Positions 16,177-24,612 of a DNA stretch of 49,823 nucleotides are shown piece after piece (position 1 is the first letter of the stretch; each line of letters begins with the position of its first letter). A model generated the notes under the pieces. It saw only the letters and a program-made list of their open reading frames with translations. It ran no database searches and was not told the DNA's origin. This stretch comes from a bacterium (GTDB taxonomy: Bacteria > Cyanobacteriota > Vampirovibrionia > Obscuribacterales > Obscuribacteraceae), in NCBI GenBank assembly GCA_016124935.1, contig WGMS01000027.1, positions 1-49,823 on the forward strand. Direction: 5' to 3'. Position numbers and translations under genes: made by a program.

Positions 16177-16307
16177 GGCAACACAGAAGTTGCAACGTAA
16201 GTTCCATCTGTCGAGGCTGGCAACTACAGAAACCCAGTATTCATAAGGTGTTTAGAAATTCAGTCGATGAGTCGACGAATTTAGCGAGGCAACAAAAAAG
16301 TTGCAAC
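16177..16307. repeat. Pair of near-identical 20-bp hairpin repeats
   Basis: Copies at 16177-16196 and 16288-16307 match at 18 of 20 positions (GGCAACA, four variable bases, AAGTTGCAAC). Each can fold as GCAAC paired with GTTGC. A partial third copy (GGCAACT then ACAGAAAC) begins near 16218. They lie between two convergent transcription units, in sequence without a convincing gene. Confidence 0.6.
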
Positions 16308-16395
16308 AGGCAGCATAGGCAGCTTTTGAGAGTGAGCGTTCGCGCGAAAGATAGAAAGCGTGGCACAGACAGACTGACTGACAGATTGAAGGATA

Positions 16396-16435
16396 TTAGC
16401 CAGGAACAGGGAAACTACCCCCTGTTCCTGGCTAA
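16396..16435 (-). terminator. Terminator of the 16445-17607 operon
   Basis: Perfect 16-bp inverted repeat (16396-16411, 16420-16435) with an 8-base loop, beginning 10 bases past the stop of the minus-strand gene. Confidence 0.8.
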
Positions 16436-16444
16436 TCGGAAACC

Positions 16445-17215
16445 TCAGTGCTGCCAGGTGTACTGACGCATCACCTTTTCGGCGGCGCTGATATGGCTGT
16501 GAGCCAGTCTGTAATTCCTGGCCATGAGAGCCATGTTCGCTTTTTCAATCGAAGCGGTGGCGGCTCGGACGTGGTAGATTTCCAGACCGGGCAGGAGTCT
16601 TGCTTTCACCTGCTCACAGATGACCCGGGCTTTCTGCCAGTCGGACAGGGCGTCGGCGAAAATCCAGTGAAGCATGGAACGGGCGTTGTTGAGCGCCGTG
16701 GCGGAGAGTTCGACCCGTTTCTGGGGCGGAAGAACTTCAGCCTCGTTGGCGCCGACCAGACGATTTGCTCGGCCGGAGATGTTCCAGAGATGGTCGAGGA
16801 ATTCGCTCAACTCTTCGGCGCTGGCGTAGGACCGCTCGGTTGTGCTCCTGGCAAGAGATTGCTCCAGAAGCTTGCATTCAGCCAGAAGAATGCGATGACC
16901 GGCTTTCTGAGCATCGAGCTTGACCAGTCCGTCCACGGCTGAGCGCAGTGTCTCGAATTGAGGTGTTTGCCACCGCCCGCGGTTTGCCGCTGTCAGAGTG
17001 GAGACGATGAGCTGTTTCACGGAGCCGGCGATTACGGAGGCAAGAGCCTTCTCCGTATCGCCTTTCAGCGCATTGTTCGCTTCGTCACCGACAAGAGACA
17101 GTTCGGCCAGCTGGTCGATCCAGATAATGGCAGCGGCGTAATTCTCTGCCTCCAGCAGACTGCGAACCTTTGTCTGAATGAAATCCAGATCTCGGTTGGG
17201 GTTGGTCGTAGTCAT
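16445..17215 (-). CDS. Unknown helical protein (256 aa)
   Basis: A 256-residue, almost wholly helical soluble protein with no recognised domain. It lacks a signal peptide and membrane segments. Its helices are long and alanine/leucine rich with heptad-like spacing, and the C-terminal 60 residues (about ASIEKANMALMARNYRLAHS onwards) look like a TPR-type helical pair. Start chosen at 17215 because GGAGGAATTC directly precedes that ATG; an extra 14 upstream residues would overlap the neighbouring gene. It lies 38 bases after the 117-residue membrane protein gene and forms a two-gene operon with it, ending at the 16396-16435 hairpin. Function unknown. Confidence 0.75.
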   Translation of the reverse strand: MTTTNPNRDLDFIQTKVRSLLEAENYAAAIIWIDQLAELSLVGDEANNALKGDTEKALASVIAGSVKQLIVSTLTAANRGRWQTPQFETLRSAVDGLVKLDAQKAGHRILLAECKLLEQSLARSTTERSYASAEELSEFLDHLWNISGRANRLVGANEAEVLPPQKRVELSATALNNARSMLHWIFADALSDWQKARVICEQVKARLLPGLEIYHVRAATASIEKANMALMARNYRLAHSHISAAEKVMRQYTWQH

Positions 17216-17253
17216 GAATTCCTCCGATATCTGAGGTCTGTCGATTGTTGAGA

Positions 17254-17607
17254 TCAATTTTTCGGAAGCTCTCGCGCCGGCATCAGCCTGGGTCCATCGA
17301 GATGGAAAGAAGCGAGATTTCCGAGAATCAGGGCGATGGTCGGTGCCAGAACGAAGCTGGACCAGATAAGGCTTCCCATTCCCAGAAAGAAACCAGCGGA
17401 AATAGCCAGAGTGAAAACCATGAGAAGCAGCAAGAGCCTGGTGTGCTTCCTGCGGCTGATTCGGTCACCCAGGGTATAGACGGCTGCTCTTGCTCCTTGA
17501 AAGAAGCCGATGGTTTTGGCTGTGAGATAGCTCAAAGCGATCAGCCCGGCGAGGAAGAATGTCACGAAAAGAGCCAGGTTGGCCAACACGATTACGGCAG
17601 GGTGCAT
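17254..17607 (-). CDS. Small integral membrane protein (117 aa)
   Basis: A 117-residue membrane protein with a long N-terminal hydrophobic segment (about 5-30), a basic loop containing RISRRKHTR (about 50-58), and two closely spaced hydrophobic segments (about 59-98). The short C-terminal tail is polar. The basic loop should lie in the cytoplasm. AAGGAGACTCT precedes the ATG. First gene of a two-gene operon with the unknown helical protein downstream, which may be its soluble partner (inference). No family recognised. Confidence 0.75.
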   Translation of the reverse strand: MHPAVIVLANLALFVTFFLAGLIALSYLTAKTIGFFQGARAAVYTLGDRISRRKHTRLLLLLMVFTLAISAGFFLGMGSLIWSSFVLAPTIALILGNLASFHLDGPRLMPARELPKN

Positions 17608-17923
17608 AGAGTCTCCTTACTCAAGCGATGCATCGGTAAGCTGTTCGGCAGGTAATCTATAACTGAGATCAGGGTTTTGCTGGAGTTTTCGAATCCTCGA
17701 TCTATTGTGGTAGGGGATTTCTTTATTTAGCAAAGTCTCCTGCTCCTTTTCTATGAACAGGGGATGAAGATTTATCTCGTTTCCGTATTGCTCTTTGTTA
17801 CGAAGTGATTAGAAGCCTGACTGGCTCTTCTTTGCTATAACTAATTCTTTCGAAAGAGGCGAACACATACGGATGCCACCCGAAGTTTCCGGTTTGACAT
17901 CAGTCATGCTTAAGTTCTTATTT
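17608..17923. other. Intergenic region
   Basis: These 316 bases separate the membrane-protein operon from the PP2C gene, both on the minus strand. A promoter for the operon must lie here, but I see no clear -35/-10 pair and no gene. Confidence 0.4.
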
Positions 17924-18769
17924 CTAGAGGTCGTGCAAAGAGATCTCGCTAGAGACTTTATCCAGGTCCTGGCTGGACTTTATACCCACGCCGCTGGTTT
18001 CTTTATCGCCTTCCGGGGCGGAGTCGTCGCCATAATGGGCGCAGATTATGGTGACGTTGTCCGGTGCGCCCCGGGCGAGGGTTTCGCTGAGCAGATCTTC
18101 GCAGGCTTCTTTGACAGTGTCGCAGGCTCCTACTATCTCGGCGATTTCGGCATCATCCACCACTCCCGAAAGACCATCGCTGGATAGTATCAGCCAGTCG
18201 CCCGGTTTTACCGATGTGGGTGTGTTATCGATTTCTACCTTTTTCTTGTGACCGACACAACGAGTGAGATAGTGTTTGAAAGGGCTGTTTTTGACCTGTT
18301 CTTCGGTCATCTTTCCCTGGGCGACCATCTCCATGACCACCGAATGGTCCATGGTCAGGACGATGGTTTTTCCGTCACGGACAAGATAGGCGCGAGAGTC
18401 TCCTACGTGGGCAATTTGCAACTGTCCGTCATCAGACTGTACTACAGCGACGATGGTAGTACCCATATCCCGGGCTTCGGGGTCGACGGCGGCAGCTTCG
18501 AAAACTCTTGTATTCGCTTCCGCCACGGCGGATACCAGCCAGCGCTGCAGTTCTTTTTGACCAAGACCGTCAATGGACAGAGTCTCGAGACTATCTTTCA
18601 TAGATTCGACAACCAGACGGCTGGCTTTGCTTCCACCTTGCATGCCGCCCATGCCGTCAGCGACGACGAGTACCCTGTGGTCCTCACTCATGAAAAAGTT
18701 GTCCTGGTTCTCCTCGCGTTTAAGGCCTGGGTCTGTGACAGCGGCTACCTGCCACGTGATTTTCGTCAT
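17924..18769 (-). CDS. PP2C-type serine/threonine protein phosphatase
   Basis: A 281-residue PPM/PP2C phosphatase that removes phosphate from Ser/Thr residues using two metal ions. The metal-binding aspartates appear in ENQDNFF, VVADGMGG, SSDGLSGV and APDNVTII; the HVGDSRAYLVRDG and LTMDHSVV motifs are typical. A 40-residue polar C-terminal tail extends beyond the usual domain. The start at 18769 has GGGAG about 8 bases upstream; 11 further residues are possible. The phosphatase domain alone is cytoplasmic, with no membrane helix. Its partner kinase is not in this window. It appears to be transcribed alone. Confidence 0.92.
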   Translation of the reverse strand: MTKITWQVAAVTDPGLKREENQDNFFMSEDHRVLVVADGMGGMQGGSKASRLVVESMKDSLETLSIDGLGQKELQRWLVSAVAEANTRVFEAAAVDPEARDMGTTIVAVVQSDDGQLQIAHVGDSRAYLVRDGKTIVLTMDHSVVMEMVAQGKMTEEQVKNSPFKHYLTRCVGHKKKVEIDNTPTSVKPGDWLILSSDGLSGVVDDAEIAEIVGACDTVKEACEDLLSETLARGAPDNVTIICAHYGDDSAPEGDKETSGVGIKSSQDLDKVSSEISLHDL

Positions 18770-19053
18770 CTCGATTACTCCCGATAAGCTCAGATCAAAC
18801 ATTCAAGGGCTTATGCGCAGTCTTATAGATAGCATAAGGGATCTATACCCATATAAATGCTCTGTCTACACAGTTTAATAGAAGCTTTTTGCCAATGACA
18901 TCGAGGGGCTCGAATTTTATCTTCCGGGGTGCTTCTCTTGACTACCTGGCGGTGTCTGAGACCGGAGAGGAATTGAGCCAGATTCTCTAAGGGTTAATAT
19001 GCACAGGTTTACATTAGAGGTGGATATTTGGTCTTCCTATCGAACTTTATCCC

Positions 19054-20241
19054 TCAGCTCCGCGCCAAATAGTTCAGAGCTGTGCTTGCCAGCATTGCGG
19101 AGCCTATGGGCAGGCAGTTTTCATCGATATCGAAAGTCTCGGTATGCAGCTTGCGCGGTGAATTTTGCAGCATTGCCCCGAGAAAGAAATAGCAGGCTGG
19201 AAACTTCTCGGACAGGAAACTGAAATCGTCTCCTCCCATCTGCATCTCGGCTTGTTGAACTTTGCCTGCGCCCAGAAGAGCAAGAGCGGTTTCTTCCACG
19301 AGGGCTGTTATGACTGGATCGTTTGATACAGGCGGGTTCTCTTCAGTATATTTGAACTCGTAACTTCCACCGAGAGTGGTGGCAATACCGAGTGCTTGTT
19401 CTAACTCTTTTTTGACCATGGATCTAGTATGGCTGTAGAAATGTCTGACAGTACCGGTCATCTCGACATAGTCGCTGATGATATTCGGGGCGAAGGTGCT
19501 GCTGCGAATGCCGCCTATGGTTATCACAAGCGGCTCGAGCGCAGAATTTTTTCTAGAAACAATTGTCTGTATAGCCTGAATAACCTGGGCGCTTATCGCC
19601 ACCGGATCCAGACCGAGTTCCGGATAGGCTCCGTGGCTCCCCCTTCCTTTGATCACAATTTCGAATTTGTCACAGGCAGCAAGAACCGGTCCTGATCTGA
19701 CAGCTATCGATCCGCAAGATAAATCGGGAAAGACATGCAGGGAAAGAACCCCAGAAACTTCCTCGAAGGCGCCGTCTTCCATCATCAAGGTGGCGCCGCT
19801 TTTGCCATTGTGGTTGGTGTCTTCTTCTGCCGGCTGAAAAACTATTCTGATCCGTCCGTTAGTCGGTGGTGTTTTATTTAAGATTAGGGCTGCGCCCAGT
19901 CCCATGGCGGTGTGGGCGTCATGACCGCAGGCATGCATTACACCATCGTTTTGCGAGCAATATTGGACCGCGTTAGTTTCTTTTATCGGCAGTGCGTCCA
20001 TATCCACTCGGATGGCGAAGACCCGGTCACCCTCGCCTATTTCTGCCACCACTCCGGCTCCGCCGACCCCTTTGCGGCACGAGATGCCCGCTTCTTCCAG
20101 CTTCTCCGCCACGTATAGTCCGGTGCGGGTTTCCTGGAAGCTCAGCTCCGGATGACTGTGAATATGCCTTCTGAACTCGGAAATACGGCTCTTGATAGAA
20201 GAGGCCTCTCCGAACATATCTATTGTTTCTGTTTTGCTCAA
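19054..20241 (-). CDS. M20D family amidohydrolase/carboxypeptidase
   Basis: A 395-residue member of the M20 peptidase, AbgB/hippurate-hydrolase branch, which cleaves acyl groups from amino acids. Metal-site motifs are present: IRVDMDALPI, HACGHDAHTAM with the metal-binding Cys, PAEEDTNHNG with the catalytic Glu pair, LHVFPDL for the conserved His, and MGGDDFSFL near the C-terminus. A dimerisation domain lies about residues 190-300 (KGRGSHGAYPELGLDPV). Real substrate is unknown: N-acetyl-diaminopimelate, hippurate and aminobenzoyl-glutamate hydrolases all look alike. The start is TTG with GAGGAAG about 9 bases upstream. The first ATG, 8 codons later, lacks a site. Confidence 0.88.
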   Translation of the reverse strand: MSKTETIDMFGEASSIKSRISEFRRHIHSHPELSFQETRTGLYVAEKLEEAGISCRKGVGGAGVVAEIGEGDRVFAIRVDMDALPIKETNAVQYCSQNDGVMHACGHDAHTAMGLGAALILNKTPPTNGRIRIVFQPAEEDTNHNGKSGATLMMEDGAFEEVSGVLSLHVFPDLSCGSIAVRSGPVLAACDKFEIVIKGRGSHGAYPELGLDPVAISAQVIQAIQTIVSRKNSALEPLVITIGGIRSSTFAPNIISDYVEMTGTVRHFYSHTRSMVKKELEQALGIATTLGGSYEFKYTEENPPVSNDPVITALVEETALALLGAGKVQQAEMQMGGDDFSFLSEKFPACYFFLGAMLQNSPRKLHTETFDIDENCLPIGSAMLASTALNYLARS

Positions 20242-20517
20242 GGTGATTTCTTCCTCTGGCTACAGCATCCGGGCGTGCGAGGATCATACTATAAAAGAAG
20301 GACTGCTTGACATCGAGATTTATCGGAACCACTGCCGGTGGTGTGCTATCTGGTGGCGGAGTCTTCTAAACATGCACCATATGCGGCATCTCAAAGTTTG
20401 AACCGTCTTCGAGCTGTTCTGGCAACAGGAGCGAGGTTTCTTTGGGATCGCTCTTGTGTTATTCTTCGACATACGCATCAATTCGACTTTTTATATTCTC
20501 TCTAGAAGGAGCACTTC

Positions 20518-21237
20518 ATGAAAAGGACACCCTTTATATTAGCCCTCGCCGGTGTTCTCATGCTGGGACCAGCTTTCCCGACTATGACGATGGCTCAAAC
20601 TTATAATGGACAGACGTTGCAAGGCCAGGTTACTTATGTTCCCACAGGCACCATTGTCGATGCCACGCTCACCAGCCCTATCGATAGTGCCGTCGCTAAG
20701 CCCGGCGATATCTTCAATGCGAAACTTTACGCTCCTATGTATCTGGGCAGCGACCTGGTACTGCCAGCCAACACCGACCTTCAAGGTCAGGTGATTTCGG
20801 CGGACAAAAGCGGGCTTGCCGGAAAAAGTGGTGCTATGAGCCTCAGGCTGACCGCTGCGGTCACTCCTGATGGTGTCAGATATCCTCTTTCGGCAATCAT
20901 AACCGCCGATCAATCCGATAAGAAGGTTATAGAGGACGAAGGTTCGCTCAAAGGCAGAACTACCAAGAAAACCGTTACTTCAGGCGTTGCAAGAACAGCC
21001 GCCTGGACAGCTGGTGGTACTCTGCTGGGTGTGATTTTTGCTCCTATCGTAGCCGGTTCGGTCGGTGCCGGAGCAATTGCCGGCGTTGCCACCGGTGGAG
21101 CCGTCGGTCTCGGCAGCAACCTCTGGAGAAAAGGCAAGGATGTCAAAATTCCTAGCGGTACCCGGGTGAAGTTCGCCCTGGATCAGCCTATGGCCCTGAC
21201 AAACAGTGTCGCTTCCTCGCCGTCTTACCTTAAATAA
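20518..21237 (+). CDS. Secreted protein with glycine-zipper segment (239 aa)
   Basis: A 239-residue exported protein. The signal peptide covers about residues 1-26, with a predicted cut after MTMA. A beta-rich domain follows (about 30-140), with the pattern PGDIFNAKLYAP, then LVLPANTDLQGQV, then MSLRLTA. This resembles the domains that precede or follow the barrel of TrbI/VirB10-like and related envelope proteins, but the match is only by feel. Residues 155-195 form a glycine/alanine-rich hydrophobic zipper, and the C-terminus returns to a strand-rich motif (IPSGTRVKFALDQPM). AGAAGGAG precedes the ATG. It is transcribed alone and ends at a terminator at 21260. Confidence 0.7.
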   Translation: MKRTPFILALAGVLMLGPAFPTMTMAQTYNGQTLQGQVTYVPTGTIVDATLTSPIDSAVAKPGDIFNAKLYAPMYLGSDLVLPANTDLQGQVISADKSGLAGKSGAMSLRLTAAVTPDGVRYPLSAIITADQSDKKVIEDEGSLKGRTTKKTVTSGVARTAAWTAGGTLLGVIFAPIVAGSVGAGAIAGVATGGAVGLGSNLWRKGKDVKIPSGTRVKFALDQPMALTNSVASSPSYLK

Positions 21238-21259
21238 ACGGTCGAGAACAGATCTTGCG

Positions 21260-21290
21260 GGGATGAAGCATTCGCTTCATCCCTTCTTTT
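21260..21290 (+). terminator. Intrinsic terminator after the 239-residue gene
   Basis: Perfect 10-bp stem (21260-21269, 21274-21283) with a 4-base loop, then TTCTTTTTG. Confidence 0.9.
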
Positions 21291-21367
21291 TGTTTGCTTT
21301 TCGGCTCTGTCAGGGAACATATAGATCTGGATATAAGCTATAAACGGGCCTGAGGAAGCACGGTTTA

Positions 21368-24300
21368 ATGGGCAATGAGCTTAATCTTTCCAGAATAAGT
21401 GCCGGAGACATCGTCTCTTCCGGTTCTGAGAACGTTGTGGTCATAAAAGCCCAGGAAGAGTTGAGTCGCGATAGTGGATTCTTTTCCGGTCGCATGGAGC
21501 AGACCGCTGCCGGTATGCTGATCGGTGCCACCCGGGATGTTTTCGGCGAGGCCAGAACCCTGGAAGAGAAGGAAAAGCGGGCTGAAACCAGCGATTTTCT
21601 CGGTCATGTAGTGGCTGACGCTCTGGTGATGATCCCTCGATTCAAAGCCGTCAAAGCCGGTATGGCAAGGACCGCATTGCTGGCCAATCCCCACGATGGC
21701 ATCGCCCAGGACCCGCTTGATCTGGGCAAGAACTTTCTGGAAGGAGCCGCCCTTAACAAAGTCAGTCGAGCCGTATTGCCCGGCAGCTCTCTCAGTGGGC
21801 TGACCGGTAGGTACCTGGGCAACGGCCTGAAAGCCGAGGCGGCAACCCATATGAGTGCCGGCTTTGGTTTCGGTGCGGTCAAATCCGGATTCGATGCTCG
21901 CACCTGGCTCGATAGTCAAGGCAACTTTTCGGTTGGCACCGGTCTGGAGTCCATGGCCAAAACGGGCACTGCCGCTGCACTAATCAACCTTCCTGCCGGT
22001 ATGGTCGGTATGCGCTCGGCGCAGTGGGGCGGTCGGGCCCTCAAGGCCGAAACGCTCAGTCCAAGAGCCCATTCTTTCTTCATCGGCACCACCTCAGGCT
22101 ACAGCAGTGGCGCTGTCGTTGGCGGTATCGAGGCTTTCAAGGAAGGCAAGGGTTTCTACGAGACTCTCGAGCAGATCAATCAAGCCGGTCTCCTCGGTGC
22201 CGGTACCGGAGGCTTGCTGATGTCGGTGTCTCCTCTGGAAAAGCCGCTGTATGGCAAGCCGGACAAAGCAAGGGCGACAAGACAGTCTAAAGAGACCAGT
22301 ATCGATCTCTCTTCCGAGCTCTCTTTGTCGGCCCGGGCGAAGATGATGGAGATAGAGTCAGCCTTGCCTGCCGGGCGCCGCACTGTCCTGGTAGACCGTC
22401 CGGATGATCTGGCTATCGCCGAAGCCGGTCTGGGTTCAAGAAGAAGAAAAATTCCTGTGGATGAGCTGGAGTATCAACCCCGGGAAGTGCTCAGATTGAC
22501 CGATCTCAGCCAGCAGCTAATCCGGGAGCCCAATCAGATCAGATTGCGCCTTTTCGTTCCGGAAGAAGCGAGCCGGAAGACCTATGGCAGTTACGAGGAA
22601 TTCGCACCGCATATAAAAGGACGTCATGTCGATACGCGAATCTATAAAGTAAAAGGCACAAGGACAGAAATAGAGGTCTCCGAGGCTTACGCCGTCAAGT
22701 TGGATCAAATCCGCACACTCAGGCAGCATGCGGCGGAGCCCAATGCCTATGATCGGTTGCCTGGCTTTCAGAGGTCCCAGGTATCGAGGGCTCTCGATCC
22801 GAAAGGTCCAGAATTTGTGGGCAATTCCCAGGCTGCCCAGGTGGAAGCCCTGGGTAAATTCATGACCATGCCGGAAGCCCGACAATCTTTGAAGGTACTA
22901 AAAGCCAGGGATGCGCTCATGCGTAATCCAGAGAATTCCAAGGCACTTCCAGAGGATATTCTTGTGGTTTTGCAAGAGCTGCCCAATCCTTCTCTGGTTA
23001 AAAGGGTGGTTATCGATGAAGGTTCCAATCCCAACGATATCTGGACCCGACAAAGCTATGATCCCGAATTTGCTTCGGCGGCCACGGCTTCGCCCAATGG
23101 AGAGATAACCTTCTATAAGCCGACCATAGATTTCGTTAGAGTCGGCGCGGATAAAGTGAATCTGGACGGCAATTTGAGCAGAGCCGAACTGCGTGGCTAT
23201 GCCAATCACGAATGGTCGCATCTAGCACATTTTTCCGACCCGTTCAACTTCGGACTGTTCAAACTGGCAGAGCATGTCGATGCGGTGGTGCCAGCGGGTA
23301 AAACCGCTGCCACTCTGGCGGATGCCCATAAGACGGCTCTCGAGCGTCCACCGGATCAATATTTCATGAGAACTTACGCTCGGCGCAATACCGAAGAGAA
23401 CTGGGCCGTGCACATGGGAGAGAGCTTCCTTGCGCCTGAAAGTCACTGGTTTGCCGACCTGGTCGAGATGGCGCCGGTGCGAACCACTGTACTGGGGCGC
23501 AGCATCAACGCCAGATCGACAAACTCTCAGGGAATTAACGTCCATGGCGAATCTATCGCCAGAAGGACCGATGCCGTTAACAGGACTGCCATGCCTGCCG
23601 CTCAAAAAGTGCTGGAACAGCGAATCGCCACCGGATCTGATGCTCAAAAAGTGGCTGCGGTGGAGCTTCTTGGTCATATGGGCAGCAAGGAAAGGCACAT
23701 CAGAACCCTTCTCGACGTGGCCGAAGCACCGGAATCGCGCCTGATCAAAGACAATGTGGAAAGTCTGTCCGGTGGCTATATTCGACGGTCTTCCCTGGTT
23801 AAATCAATCAGCGAGAGCTCGCTGGCCGATGCTGCTCTCGATAATGCCATCCGCATCGCCGGAAATGGCATGAAGGGAGAATCGGAAGTGGCTTTTCTTA
23901 TAAGGCAGGTGAAAGAGTCGAAAGGTCAGGTCAGAGACCTTTCTTTAGAGCGTTTGCGTAGAATGGATGATGGTTTTGATCTGGCTCGTTTTGCCACCAT
24001 GGCCGGTGATGCCGATAATCTTCCTGTCATGATGGAGATGCTTCCTACTATTAGAGACAGGCAGGCTCAGAATATGGTATTCGACGAGATTCTGGCTCTT
24101 GGCGGCAAGGGAGAGTACGGAGACGGTTTTGTCAATTCTATTTTGCTCGATACTATAAAACGCGTTCCTTCTTTGCGGATGAAAGCCACTAATATCCTTG
24201 GCGACAGGCTTGCCAGGGATCCGGACATGGCAACCGGCGAGACAGAGTATCTTTTAAGGCTCTGGGGAGGTCATTCTGATGAACAGTTCGCATCCCGAAC

Positions 24301-24604
24301 CAGGAAAATAGTCGAAACCGTAGAAGCGCGAAGAGAGATGAATCGAGCAGTAGAGTTGATGGACTCACCGGATGGTGCGAAGCGATTGAGCGGCATTGAT
24401 ATGGCGGCGAAGCACCATGATCGTTCTTTGATAGCTCCTTTGCTAAAGGTGGTTGCTTCCGGTAATGCCGACGAAGTCGCCCTTGCCGCAAAGGCTTTAA
24501 AAGACTATGAATGGCAGATGGTCAAGCATGAAGCCGGGGTGATGCAGTCGGAAAACCCAGAGATCAAATTCGACGCCAATCTGCGCAATCTCATCCAGGG
24601 GTGA
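21368..24604 (+). CDS. Giant HExxH metallopeptidase-like protein with HEAT-like repeats (1078 aa)
   Basis: A 1078-residue protein of unknown function. The N-terminal 290 residues are rich in Gly and Ala with several mildly hydrophobic stretches, lacking a classical signal peptide. Residues about 560-700 hold a metallopeptidase-like core: a zinc motif HEWSH at 614-618 and, 58 residues on, EENWAVHMGESFL with E676/E677 placed as the third ligand would be in gluzincins of the anthrax lethal factor type. Residues about 735-1075 are a run of helical pairs with HEAT-like spacing (AAVELLGHMGS, then ALDNAIRIAGNG, then AAKHHDRSLIAPLLKVV). GAGGAAG lies about 9 bases upstream of the ATG. It converges on mutL with only 8 bases between stops. 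A secreted effector or envelope protease is possible; nothing proves it. Confidence 0.7.
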   Translation: MGNELNLSRISAGDIVSSGSENVVVIKAQEELSRDSGFFSGRMEQTAAGMLIGATRDVFGEARTLEEKEKRAETSDFLGHVVADALVMIPRFKAVKAGMARTALLANPHDGIAQDPLDLGKNFLEGAALNKVSRAVLPGSSLSGLTGRYLGNGLKAEAATHMSAGFGFGAVKSGFDARTWLDSQGNFSVGTGLESMAKTGTAAALINLPAGMVGMRSAQWGGRALKAETLSPRAHSFFIGTTSGYSSGAVVGGIEAFKEGKGFYETLEQINQAGLLGAGTGGLLMSVSPLEKPLYGKPDKARATRQSKETSIDLSSELSLSARAKMMEIESALPAGRRTVLVDRPDDLAIAEAGLGSRRRKIPVDELEYQPREVLRLTDLSQQLIREPNQIRLRLFVPEEASRKTYGSYEEFAPHIKGRHVDTRIYKVKGTRTEIEVSEAYAVKLDQIRTLRQHAAEPNAYDRLPGFQRSQVSRALDPKGPEFVGNSQAAQVEALGKFMTMPEARQSLKVLKARDALMRNPENSKALPEDILVVLQELPNPSLVKRVVIDEGSNPNDIWTRQSYDPEFASAATASPNGEITFYKPTIDFVRVGADKVNLDGNLSRAELRGYANHEWSHLAHFSDPFNFGLFKLAEHVDAVVPAGKTAATLADAHKTALERPPDQYFMRTYARRNTEENWAVHMGESFLAPESHWFADLVEMAPVRTTVLGRSINARSTNSQGINVHGESIARRTDAVNRTAMPAAQKVLEQRIATGSDAQKVAAVELLGHMGSKERHIRTLLDVAEAPESRLIKDNVESLSGGYIRRSSLVKSISESSLADAALDNAIRIAGNGMKGESEVAFLIRQVKESKGQVRDLSLERLRRMDDGFDLARFATMAGDADNLPVMMEMLPTIRDRQAQNMVFDEILALGGKGEYGDGFVNSILLDTIKRVPSLRMKATNILGDRLARDPDMATGETEYLLRLWGGHSDEQFASRTRKIVETVEARREMNRAVELMDSPDGAKRLSGIDMAAKHHDRSLIAPLLKVVASGNADEVALAAKALKDYEWQMVKHEAGVMQSENPEIKFDANLRNLIQG

Positions 24605-24612
24605 ACTCTTGT

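Noticed and set aside
16143..16466. 107-codon plus-strand frame between convergent operons
   Set aside because: It runs through the two 20-bp repeats and the terminator hairpin; composition is not protein-like.
17680..17705. TTCGAATCC resembling a tRNA T-loop
   Set aside because: The flanking bases do not pair as a T-stem and no acceptor or anticodon arm is present.
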